Shown here one piece after another: positions 23,301 to 33,266 of a stretch of 64,000 nt of DNA (position 1 is the stretch's first letter; each line of letters opens with the position of its first letter). The notes beneath the pieces were generated by a model. The model saw nothing but the letters and a program-made list of their open reading frames with translations, had not been told where the DNA came from and made no database searches. Made by a program: the position numbers and the translations under genes. The stretch comes from Heracleum sosnowskyi (lineage: Eukaryota > Streptophyta > Magnoliopsida > Apiales > Apiaceae), in NCBI GenBank assembly GCA_030848705.1, contig CM061243.1, positions 100,624,436 to 100,688,435 on the forward strand, in the 5' to 3' direction.

Positions 23301-26300
23301 TATACTAAAAGAGAAAAAAATGGCAAAACCATATGGATTTACTAACTAAACTGAATAAGAAAAAAAATTGAAACTGCATCCAGCTTACATCATCGAAATC
23401 CACAGATATATTGGAATATTTACCCATGAGACAGACCTACACAAAAACAAAAGACAAAATTAACATGGTAGAATAATACTTTATTATAACATGCTAAGGA
23501 GAAAATAGTGTGTGCGTGTGTGTGTATATATCTAATAATATATTTGAGGGGCAAGAGGACTTCTGAAGCATATGTCAAAATATCTCGTGCTTTATTTCCT
23601 TTATAACGATCATATAATATCTTATAGTGCTAACTTCTTGGAAGTAGTTCAGATGCATTCAATACATATACTATTTGAGAATAGAGTACTATGGATATTG
23701 ATTTGATCAGAAGATGACATATAGGTTCCTACTCTTCCTCTGTTCTTTGTATTCATGAAGCTTGTCAGTTTGCAAATGCCTTCATCAGCATTCAAAGTCT
23801 CCACTTCTAATACTCAGCTACATCTTTTCCCGAAAAGGCACCAAGTCAAATAAAAGATTTATACCCGATGTAAAAGATAATGACTGAAGTTGTATGTCCT
23901 ATCATCTTGAGTACAATGAATATATAGGTGGGTGGGTGGGTGGGTGAAGGCTAAATATTTATTTATCAATATTTTTAGCAAAAGTTTTTGGAGATGCTTC
24001 TGATCTCATTTGCACAGAGAGATATGAAGATCGGAGGAGGCCTGAGTTTAGTAATCAGGCTATATGTCAAGTATATCTATTATTCATTCTTTAGATTATT
24101 ACATATTGGATAGAAACCCATTATAGGGTGCTTTGAACGATTTACCATTGAAGAAAGGGCTTGCACACCAGCGGCACGCAGATGATTTGCCCTCTCATCA
24201 TGTCCATCTTCTTGAGCTAGTTGGCAGAGCTTCGGAATAAATACTTCTAAATTAAACATATAAGTTCCATCTTTCTGTGACACAAAGAACATTCATATAA
24301 GATCGAAAAACTGGAAACAAAGATTAAGTGTGGTAATCAATAACAAGATACCTGATTATTTACAAAGTGAAAAAGTGTTTCACATCCCAATATAAGCATT
24401 TCATCCTGGCTTGTCTGATCCAGAAGAGCTTGCATAATACTTAATACACTATTTGCAAATAAGGGCCTGCAGTAAATGGAAAAGTCTGTAGGATCAGAAG
24501 CTTTTAGCAATAATAAAAATATAAGAAAATCCTGATGCAACTTCTCTTCTACTCGAAAAGGGTTGATGGGCAAAATTTACTTTCACAGTTTCACTTATGC
24601 ATCATCTATTGACTATGTGCTTTATTGGATTGTTGCGGTTTCATATAATTTTAAGCCGCTCTTTGCCCCTACAGTGTGATATTACATTTAACTATGTAAG
24701 TAAACCCTATTTCAAAATAAATTAAGTATAGGTTTCTCTACTCAGTTTTGAAGGACTACCTTGAAGGAAAATTGATGGAAAAAGAATGTTGGTACATGGG
24801 GAGGGGATGCAAGAGGCACAAACCAGTTATTTGTGAAAAAATACTCAAGGATAATAACTTTGCATATGGTAAAATAGGCAAACAAAAGGAAAGATACCAA
24901 TCGAAACTTACAGATCATCCTTACAAGAAATTAACAACTTCTTGTAGATAGACACGACAATTTTTGTCGATCGAAAATTTTCATTTCTCAATTCCTTGTA
25001 AAACCGTTGCTCCAGCAATTCTGAGATCTGGGAGTCAGATTATAAACTTTGGGTTGGTTAAGATATAAATGATTAAAACGATGATCATAAGCTTTTTCTG
25101 AAAAGGTCAGCTTATGGTGTAAAGAATCTAAAGATAGCAAAACTTAATATATATATATATATATATATATGTAGCACAATCTTTCCTTGTAACTCACAAC
25201 TTCATATAATATTTTTATTATTATCATTATTTACTTGGGTAACGTCAAGTACAAGGTTTATTGGTTGAAATTCTTTTTGTGTAACACTAATAACATAAAT
25301 AAACGTTTATAAATTTTATCAAGTTCAAATTTTACCCAAGAAAACATTTCTACTTTTACCTTGGGGATGCGAAAAGGATTTTTTGAAGCATAGTCGCAGA
25401 GCTTCCCAATCATCCGTACATTTGGCTCTTGATCCTATAAACTTAAATAATTATAAAAACATGTAGACGTAGAAAATAAATCACAACAGTGTGTTGGAAA
25501 CGAAATATATATTTTGACAGATGAAAATTGAAAAAGCAAAATAACATCAACATATCTAACCTTTAACCAGAAAATTATTGATACAGTTTAAAAAAATATA
25601 TTCATGCTTTATTGTCGACACCACCTTCAAGAACCACATTATATGTTTTTTCTAGCCTTTTGTGACAAATAACTATGTCATAAGTTGCTATAATGAAAAT
25701 ACATAATGAAGAGTCCGGCAAGATTATGCTAACAATGGTGATTAAGATGGAAGGTGAACCTGCTACAAGTTCTTGCTTTAAAATGATCATACTTAAAGGA
25801 TGGTTACTTTATTAAAACATAAAGCAGAACAATAAGATAGGCCTAACATCAGAAGATGAATTCAGTACACTGTACAACTAAAATATAAATCCACAGGATA
25901 CATATGCATGCCCAGAAAATTCACCAATTCTTGGAACTAAGCAAGGTAGTACTTCTAAAGCACTCGAAAATATTGTTGAAAGTTATCTTGCAAAATTAAT
26001 TTAACAATGCCCCTTTATGCTCTTAAAAGATGAGGATGCAATGGCGAGCTAAACACAATGGGATGCTTTCAGGAAAATGTAGTGCATGGTGAAATACAAA
26101 AATTGCAAGAACGTTAAAACAGATTATGCAGATTTATCTGTATCTTATTTTCAGGATGAAAGTAATTCAGAAATAGCAAAAAAGATCCCTACATAACTGT
26201 TGGAATATGCTTCAATATTCGATGGAGGCTGATTTGGTGGCAAGAATCAGTCAAGGAATAATTCTCAATTATGTTTTCATTTATGTCTATTTTTCAGTTT

Positions 26301-26943
26301 TTATTTTGTAGTCTATATAAAGACTTGATCCTTAGACAATTAGATGTATCAAACATATATCAAACCTATATCAATATATTACATCTTCATACTCATGTCT
26401 TCTCCTACCATGCCTCTCTATTTACTTATCTATAAACCTTAAAAATCCAACAATAACTGACTGACGCACACACAAGTTGGAGTGGATATCTAACTTTTAT
26501 AAACCACTATATGGTTTTTCATCCGAAAGGAAAATGTAATTGAATAAAACTAGCACTCAATGCATACCATATCTCATGTAAAACCTCTAATATGAAGTAT
26601 CTAGCACAGATGCAAGTAAATTTGCTTTATTTAAAATTCAAGTAACGGATGTAATAAGTCTCAAAGGCATGATAATGAAGTGTTACATAAGCAGGCATTC
26701 AAGTACAAAAACATGAAGTGCGATATAAGCAGACATCAAGTACAAAGCATGAAATGCGATATAAGCAGGCATTAAGTACAGAATAGTAAAACTAACCTTG
26801 GAACGAGGGAAAATATCCGAGATCAGCTTCTTGTACCTTTTCACAGGTTGCCTAGACCTCGGTCGCAATGAGGGGCAGAACAAACAGAGATTGCCACATA
26901 ACGGCAGAACTTGCCTCGAAACAACCCCAGAAACAACACTCAT
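14317..26943 (-). CDS. EFOP: EFR3-like ARM-repeat membrane scaffold (EFOP/SRL2 family)
   Basis: Nineteen coding exons (minus strand): 26943-26797, 25434-25360, 25027-24912, 24466-24352, 24274-24146, 23436-23389, 22752-22607, 22486-22290, 22157-21865, 19449-19300, 19198-18776, 18505-18356, 17538-17463, 16506-16376, 16148-15948, 15823-15689, 15611-15489, 15076-14840, 14478-14317. They join in frame into 1,017 aa, close to plant homologues. Landmarks: N-terminal cysteines C16, C20, C23 (probable S-acylation site), RQPVKRYKKL, NPCFWSRVCL, VFSVVLVPSSVSP, SRTVSVFSSSAALF, RRRSLFMLATSMIIFS, LVEDCKL, and the C-terminus SPYDNFLKAAGC. EFR3 proteins hold the PI4-kinase-alpha complex (with NPG and HYCCIN subunits in plants) at the plasma membrane; rice SRL2 affects leaf rolling. 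All introns are GT-AG except 19299-19199 (GC-AG). The reading frame is intact; the paralogue assignment is less certain than the family. Confidence 0.93.
19921..20635. mobile_element. Foldback MULE-like element, 715 bp, 9-bp TSD
   Basis: TAAATAATA is duplicated at 19912-19920 and 20636-20644. The element is an almost complete inverted repeat with arms of about 330 bp. The ends GGAAAAGTACACTTTGTGTA and, reverse complemented, GAGTAAAGTGCACTATGTGT pair. Inner blocks pair too: TTTGGATATCTCATTCATTT at about 20143 and the complement of AAATGAGATATCCAAGTTTA at about 20419; CCTCTACAAAATGATATTGA and the complement of TCAATATCAATTTGTAGAGG further in. It lies in the 2.4-kb intron of the EFR3-like gene, and its transcript would fold into a long hairpin. 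Confidence 0.8.
21355..21465 (-). repeat. Possible tRNA-derived SINE fragment
   Basis: Minus-strand sequence GGTCAAAGGTTCAAATCTTG (21411-21392) resembles a Pol III B box (GGTTCRANNC), and CTCTTGGTTTGGCGGTCTC lies about 40 bp upstream where an A box is expected. No poly-A tail or target-site duplication was verified. It lies in the same large intron of the EFR3-like gene. Confidence 0.35.
23929..23948. repeat. GGTG microsatellite
   Basis: Five consecutive GGTG units in an intron of the EFR3-like gene; a short GT run (about 23511-23524) lies nearby. Confidence 0.8.
25146..25170. repeat. AT microsatellite
   Basis: About 12 AT dinucleotides in an intron of the EFR3-like gene. Confidence 0.85.
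26198..26452. mobile_element. Short solo LTR (255 bp) with 5-bp TSD
   Basis: Starts TGTTGGAATATGCTTC and ends AAAAATCCAACA, with inverted termini TGTTGGA/TCCAACA, and is flanked by a perfect ATAAC duplication (26193-26197 and 26453-26457). It contains a TATA-like CTATATAAAG. The size and structure fit a solo LTR of a small (TRIM-like or copia) retrotransposon. It sits in the first coding intron of the EFR3-like gene and does not disturb splice sites. Confidence 0.88.
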
Positions 26944-26945
26944 AT

Positions 26946-27360
26946 CTATATAATCAGATGGAAAATCCTAATTTCTGGGTAAAATCAAAAACTAAAAAAA
27001 AAAATGTACGTCTCCTTTCCCTTCTTGATCACGAAAAATGGCAATTATTCTAAAACCCCCACAATGAAAAGGAGAATTCAAGCTCTCAAAATCACCAGCC
27101 TACATTACAAAATTGAGAATCAAAATTCAAAACCTCGCTCAATTTCAAAATTCAAATTACCAAATGAGTAATTAAATTAATACAATAAAATTATGACAAA
27201 ACTTAATCAAACATAAAAACAGCATAAATTGTCTGTCTAAACATGCATTGTGTCCGAAAAGTATATAATATGATATATTGATATATACATAGAATGTAAT
27301 GAATTACATACCTTCGGATCGATGGTTGTCCGAAAGGCTGGTTGTGTATCAGAATTCTCC
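26946..27360 (-). promoter_or_regulatory. 5' leader of the EFR3-like gene with a UTR intron
   Basis: Upstream of the ATG at 26943, an acceptor ATTATATAG ends at 26946, and a donor GAAG|GTATGTAA sits at 27312/27311. This suggests a noncoding first exon ending at 27312 and a 366-bp leader intron (27311-26946). The exon start is not determined; no good TATA box is seen immediately upstream. Confidence 0.5.
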
Positions 27361-27829
27361 AAAAATATCCAGAATTAATGCAAGAATCTTAAAAGATTTT
27401 AATTCATGGCGACCCACAACTTATACACACTTTCTGTGTCTATCTATCATGTACAAAATTATTATTACAATTTAATATATAAAAATCACATGGCCGGCAG
27501 GTTGTTGTTCTGGAATCCTGCTGCTATGATTTGATGATACTTAATACGACACGTCCAAATGCACATCTCCTCAACGATCATTTTTTTTGTGTTTTCTTGA
27601 AATTTTAATAATTTCAATGCGGATTCGCTTGTACATGTTCTTTTTTTTAGACTACTTTTTTAGTAACAAAATGTAATTTTTGGACATGTTCTCTTTTTTC
27701 TTCACTTTTTTGTAATCAAAATGTGTAAATAGTTTATTTATATACTTATTTGAAAAAGAAAACGGAGTTGTATCTATTTTTCTAATTTTCTCAAATTTTT
27801 GAATTAATTAGATCAAAGATTAGAAAAAG
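27361..27829. other. Upstream region of the EFR3-like gene; nothing specific seen
   Basis: AT-rich sequence between the 5' leader and the 213-bp array. No coding frame or mobile-element boundary could be supported. Confidence 0.5.
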
Positions 27830-29337
27830 TCTCACTTGCCTTTTAAATCTTTACTAATGCAGGAAACTAAATATATAATTTTAATATAATTGACTTCAAA
27901 ATCTTTACAAATGGAGAAAATTAATATACAATTCAAATATTCTACTAAATTTTATATTAGAAAATATATCAATTGCCTTTTAAATCTTTACTTATGCAGA
28001 TAACTAAATATACAATTTCAATATTCTTGTCATTAGAAAAAGTCACATTTGCATTTTAAATATTTACTAATGAAAGAAACTAAATATATAGTTTTAATAT
28101 TATTGCCTTTAAAATCTTTACAAATGGAGGGAAGTAAATATACAATTTAAATATTCTACTAAATTTTCGATTAGAAAATATCTCAATTGCCTTTTAAAAC
28201 TTTCCTAATGCAAGTAACTAAATATAAAATATTAATATTCTTGCCAATAGAAAAAATCTCATTTGCCTTATAAATTTTTACTAATCCAAGAAACTAAATT
28301 TATAATTTTAATATTATTGCCTTCAAAATCTTTACAAATGGAGAAAATTAAATATACAATTTATATATTCTACTAATTTTTTATTAGAAAATATCTCAAT
28401 TGCCTTTTAAATCTTTCCTAATGCAGGAAACTAAATATACAATTTTAATATTATTGCCTTTAAATTTTCAGTAATGAAGAAAATTAAATATACAATTTTA
28501 AAATTTGGCTAAATTTTATATTTGTTAATATACTTGCTAATCAATATCATTATCTTTATTATTATTTTATTATCTTTATATAAACGAAAATCTCACGGCG
28601 CTCTCCAATCGTCTTTATTCTATTTATCTATTTTTAGAAAATATCTCAATTGCCTTTTAAATCTTTTCTTATGCAGAAAACTAAATATACAATTTTAATA
28701 TTCTTGTCATTAGAAAAAGTCTCGTTTACCTTTTAAATCTTTACTAATGGATGAAACTAAATATATAGTTTAATATTATTGGCTTCAAAATCTTTACAAA
28801 TGGAGGAAAATAAATATACAATTTAAATATTTTACTAAATTTTTTATTACAAAATATCTCAATTGTCTTTTAAATCTTTCCTTAGACAGGAAACTAAATA
28901 TACAATTTTAATATTCTTGTCATTAGAAAAAATATCATTTGCCTTTTAAATCTTTACTTTTGGGAAAAACTATATATATAGTTTTAATATTATTACCTTC
29001 AAAATCTTTACAAATGGAGGAAAGTAAATATACAATTTAAATATTCTACTAAATTTTTTATTAGAAAATATCTCAATTGTCTTTTAAAAACTTTCCTAAT
29101 GCAGCAAACTAAATATACAATTTTAATATTCTTGATATTGGAAAAAATCTCATGTGCCTTTGAAATCCTCTTCTATATAATCCTCTTCTATATATAATAG
29201 GTCAACAGTGGGATAATTTTGAGCCAAAAAACCCCATGTGAAATGACAATTTTACCCTTATATATTTTGAAATTACATGGCATGTCATTACTCTCTTATC
29301 TAAAGAAAAAAAAATGAGTAAATAATGTTTTTGTGCA

Positions 29338-29392
29338 GAATCGAACCCTTGACATTCCCTAAGAAAATCATTCTTATAACCATTGAACTACA
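29338..29392 (-). ncRNA. tRNA-like Pol III promoter within the Helitron
   Basis: On the minus strand, TAGTTCAATGGTTA (A-box like) and GGGTTCGATTC (perfect B box) are spaced so that A-box start to B-box end is about 55 nt, as in a real tRNA. The segment between cannot form a convincing anticodon arm, so it is a tRNA-derived element or SINE head rather than a functional tRNA. Confidence 0.5.
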
Positions 29393-29956
29393 TGACTTCT
29401 TTTGATTTTGATTGAAAAATCACATTACATAAACCTCACATCATTCTTAATCCTATTTTTATTATTATATTAACTTTGAGCAAAAAACAAAGGTGATTTT
29501 ATAATATATATTAATCTATGTTGTTTCAGTTTTCAAAATGTTGTACATAATTATTTAAACAACCAATCTTATATAATGATAATATTAAATTTTAAAAACA
29601 ATGTTGCGTGTGATGTATATCTACATTTGTTTTAGTCATACAAATATCTTGTATATGTAATGTAAACTATAAAATGATATATATTTTTGCACAACGGTCT
29701 ATCTTTATTGTACTACACAATTTATTTGAATTATTCATATATTTAATCTATAAAGCGTAATACTGAACATTGATTATAACATAAGTAATATATTACAAGT
29801 AGTTTCTTTATATATTATTTAATTATTAATTTTTAAATTAATAAAAAGTAGTGTCCAATATTTAAAAATTAGACAACAATCACGGGTATATAGCACATAT
29901 CGATAACATGTATACACGATATTCATGAGTATTTTTATTACATATACAAATACAAG

Positions 29957-30283
29957 CTAGTAACATGTGTCATGCACGAGTTTAATATTTTCTTTTATTA
30001 TTTATATTTGTTTCTTAAGAAAATGATTTTAAATATGAATACTTATATATGGTTGTTGAACTCGGCGTCGAATTGACATAGGTGTTTGATCGCAATAAAT
30101 TGTGCTTTAAGAGTTTTGTGTTGAACAATTTTTTAGAGATAAGTTTTGAATAAAATTATTAATTTAAAAAATTACGGTACAATTGTAAAAATAAAAGAAC
30201 TAAAGTGTAAATCCCAAAATATGAGTACCGTACTGACCAACTATCAAAGTTTTAATATTTCGATTTTAATAATATAGTATAAA
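29957..30283 (-). mobile_element. Small degenerate Helitron nested in the larger Helitron
   Basis: On the minus strand the 3' end would be at CTAG (29957-29960), next to a degenerate hairpin around CTCGTGCATGACACATG, and the 5' end at TTTATACTATATTATTAAAA (about 30283), matching the 5' ends seen at 6013 and 6575 apart from the first bases. Both ends are mutated, hence moderate confidence. Confidence 0.4.
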
Positions 30284-32035
30284 TATAATAGAAGTGACTA
30301 GATTTAGAACTATGTTGGATGAATTATGTATGTAACACATTTGTAATTAATTTTAATATAAAATTTTATATTAATTTTATGGAAGTTAATAATTGCTTAT
30401 TTTGAATTAAATTAAGAAATATATAATAGGTAAATTTGAAAATTGTATAATAAATTAAATAGATTAAAATATATAGTCAAGTGAACAAATTTTAGAAAAT
30501 ATGATATTTCATATCATACAAGTAAGAAAAATATTATGATCGATCAATTACATTATACACTCGGAGTTATTTAAAATTTTAGATCTAAAAGATAAAAAAT
30601 TAAGTTATATAAATTATTTTTTGTACATTGATTGGACAATACCTTTATCGATTCTCATCGTTACGTAAATAAATATTAAATTTCCTACAATGCCAAAAAT
30701 TTAAAGAACATAACTGATGCAAATAAGTATGTCACATGACCAACTAAGAGTCGATTATACTTTTGAAAAGAAAGGAAAGAGAGAACTTTATTTAACCTGT
30801 GTTTATTGAATTTTTTAATACAAGAAAGGCAAACCAATTAGATTAAATTATTAAACAATTAACTCCAAAATTTAATTTCCATAGATTTATTGAGAATAAA
30901 AAGAAAAACAAGTATATTTATTAAACTTTATGTTCTCTTAACTTCAGTTCTTTTTTTTTCGACTAGAAATTTAAGATTCAAAGTTACCGCAAGACCTGTA
31001 ATAAATTCGTATACGTTCAGTGAATCAGTATAAATATGACTTATACAACATGTTTATAAGTTAAGAAATATCTTATTTTTAGTGCACATATAATTTTGAA
31101 TAAATCAAATTATCTATAAATTAAATTAGGGACATTGCGAGAATCGATAGAAAATAACACGTGACTGAGAATATGCTTTACCGGATTGAGAATAATGACA
31201 CTAGAAGATGCAACAGGCTCCCCTCCTAAATCGGAGCCCGCTAAATCTTTGAGTCAGACAAAGGAACTAGCACAGCTATTCAGAGTTTTCCATACCGCTG
31301 CTGACAAACAAAAAAAGGACATCATGTGTTACCGTAAAATCCCATCTGATATCAACGCATGGATGCATGCACACATATATACATAGCGTGTCTAACTTAT
31401 ACCATCCCAAGTTCACACAGGGTGCAGCCTCAGAATGATATGGCATGCCGAGTTCAGAACAAATTTGTGTGCTATCAAAGAAATTAAAGTTTTATTCGAG
31501 GTACACGAGAACGCAGTTACGAATCACTTACAACCAAAATATATGTGATCACCAGCATCATCGGAGTCTCAAACCGTCAACAAAAAGGCAAACATGACAT
31601 GATCTATCGTCACCCGAGTGTCTAAACATTTACTAAGAAATGGGTGCTTCCGGTTGCATTTTAGTTGGCTCATACATTTAAAATATAATGCTTATGAGTT
31701 CTTATATTTTATTTCAAATAAAGTCAGTGTACAATTATAATTTTCAAATTCTAAAAAATCAGCACTTCCGCACATTGATAGAAAAAGCTCCGTGCTTCGC
31801 ACGGGTTATTATGCTAGTCTTTACTAATTGAGGAAACTAAATATATAGTTGTAATATTATTTCCTTCAAAATCTTTACAAATGGAGAAAAGTAAATATAC
31901 AATTTAAATATTTTACTAAATGTTTTATCAAAAAATATCTCAATTGTCTTTTAAATATTTCGTAATGCAGAAAACTAAATATACAATTTTAAGATTTTTG
32001 CCTTTAAATTTTAATATTTTTCTAAATTTTTTATT

Positions 32036-32351
32036 TGTTAATTTATGTATTTAAAATTTAAGTTGGGATTTAAATTTTGTAAAAAAAACATAAAAGGTAA
32101 TCAATATAATAATATTTGATATAATATTAAAATAATGAAAATATTAAACAATTGCATTTTTTATGTTTATTCAGAATTTTTGTGAATGATCAAGATAACA
32201 CGGAAAATTAAAAAAAAACATTATGCTAAAATTATTATTATTTATTTCATTTAAAAACATATTTCGTAGAATGTTTTAAAAAATTTAGAGAAGTTATTAT
32301 AAGATCACTGTGAAATGCGGTTTATTAAACTAGTATATAGATAAAAGTAGG
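32036..32351. other. AT-rich spacer; no feature supported
   Basis: Sequence between the 213-bp array and the CGGTTAACCG inverted-repeat element. I see no gene and no clear element end. Confidence 0.5.
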
Positions 32352-32705
32352 ACCGAGCATTCGATTCGGTTAACCGAATACCGAACCGAAATAATTCGGT
32401 TCTAATTCGGTTTTAAAAATATGTGTTATTCAGTATTTTGATTATTTCGGTTTTTTTACTGAATTACCAAAATTACCGAATTAACCGAAAATATAAAATA
32501 TCATAAATAATATTTATATATTATATATGATATGTCATTTATACTATAATTTTGGTTATATATGATTTTTATTTTATTTATTTCCGTGTGTTGCGTTGTT
32601 GCTTGCCTGTGTTGTTACCTGATTAGTGACCACTGATTGCGGGTCTTGAGTTTGTTATCAAGTCCCTAAGAGACTGGGACTCACTTTATTTTGTTTATAA
32701 ACATT

Positions 32706-33233
32706 TGATATGGGTTGAAATATAACCCTAGAAATAATTAATGATATATTAATTAGACCTAGTCTGGTCAAAGAATTAGGTCCGACAAAAGGCCCGAAAC
32801 CCTAATTATTTATTAATTTCGTAATTAATAAATAAGGGAAATTATCAGCTCATTAAATGAGTCCAAAATATAATAAAATCTTCATAGAAGGATCCAGAAT
32901 CCCAATCAAATAATATGATGAGTCATAACACTTATCAGATAAGGATAATACTTGTCTGCCAAATAATATACTCCTAATCAGTTATCAATTACAAATCTTA
33001 TCAGTTTAGTCTCCTAAACTTACTCTAAATACAAGGCTCCAGACGCCTATATAAGGACCCACGTCCCTCATCCTAGAACTACGTTTTATTGACTTGATTC
33101 TCTATACAGCAGAGATACGTAGGCATCTTGTGAGGACCGATTTAGTCCCGAAACACAAGAGCAGTCATTAAAGCTTGAACGCTCATAAACCCTAGCATTT
33201 AATTTACAAGGTACGTTTTTTTAATCCATAACA
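32706..33233 (+). repeat. 5' LTR
   Basis: Starts TGATATGGGTTGAAATATAA and ends TTAATCCATAACA. TATATAA at 33048-33054 is the probable promoter of the genomic transcript. It pairs with 42548-43074. Confidence 0.95.
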
Positions 33234-33235
33234 TT

Positions 33236-33253
33236 TGGCGCCGTCTGTGGGAA
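33236..33253 (+). other. Primer-binding site
   Basis: TGGCGCCGTCTGTGGGAA begins two bases after the 5' LTR; the TGG start is the usual complement of a tRNA CCA end. The exact tRNA was not identified. Confidence 0.8.
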
Positions 33254-33266
33254 GAAAACATTAACC

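Larger units (their letters stand above)
29166..31817 (+). mobile_element. Non-autonomous Helitron, 2,652 bp, with readable empty site
   Basis: Begins TCCTCTTCTATATAA, ends GGGTTATTATGCTAG, with a subterminal hairpin at 31790-31804 (CCGTGC, loop TTC, GCACGG) nine bases before the terminal CTAG. The host dinucleotide A|T is split: array sequence TTTGAAA precedes it and TCTTTACTAATTG follows, matching intact array units. The first 15 bases are tandemly duplicated (TCCTCTTCTATATAA then TCCTCTTCTATATATAA), so a start at 29181 is also possible. There is no Rep/helicase frame. A 64-codon ATG frame near 31195-31386 has no recognised domain and may be captured sequence. Confidence 0.9.
27830..32035. 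repeat. 213-bp tandem array of three ~71-bp monomers, split by a Helitron
   Basis: The landmark ATCTCAATTGCCTTTTAAAT (with variants) starts units at about 27967, 28181, 28394, 28644, 28857 and 29071, and again near 31934; spacing is 213-214 bp except one 250-bp interval that contains an insertion near 28540-28635. Each unit holds three related sub-repeats of about 71 bp, each with a CTTT-AC/CC-AATG-GAAACTAAATATA core. The array is interrupted at 29166-31817 by a Helitron and resumes at 31818 in register. Confidence 0.85.

Noticed and set aside
26190..26460. Alternative exon of the EFR3-like gene
   Set aside because: The segment is a solo LTR with TSD and the flanking coding exons join in phase 0 without it.
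29338..29392. Functional tRNA gene
   Set aside because: The boxes fit, but acceptor, D and anticodon arms do not pair convincingly.
31195..31386. 64-codon plus-strand frame in the Helitron
   Set aside because: Possible captured fragment, but it has no recognisable similarity and no upstream or downstream exon could be supported.
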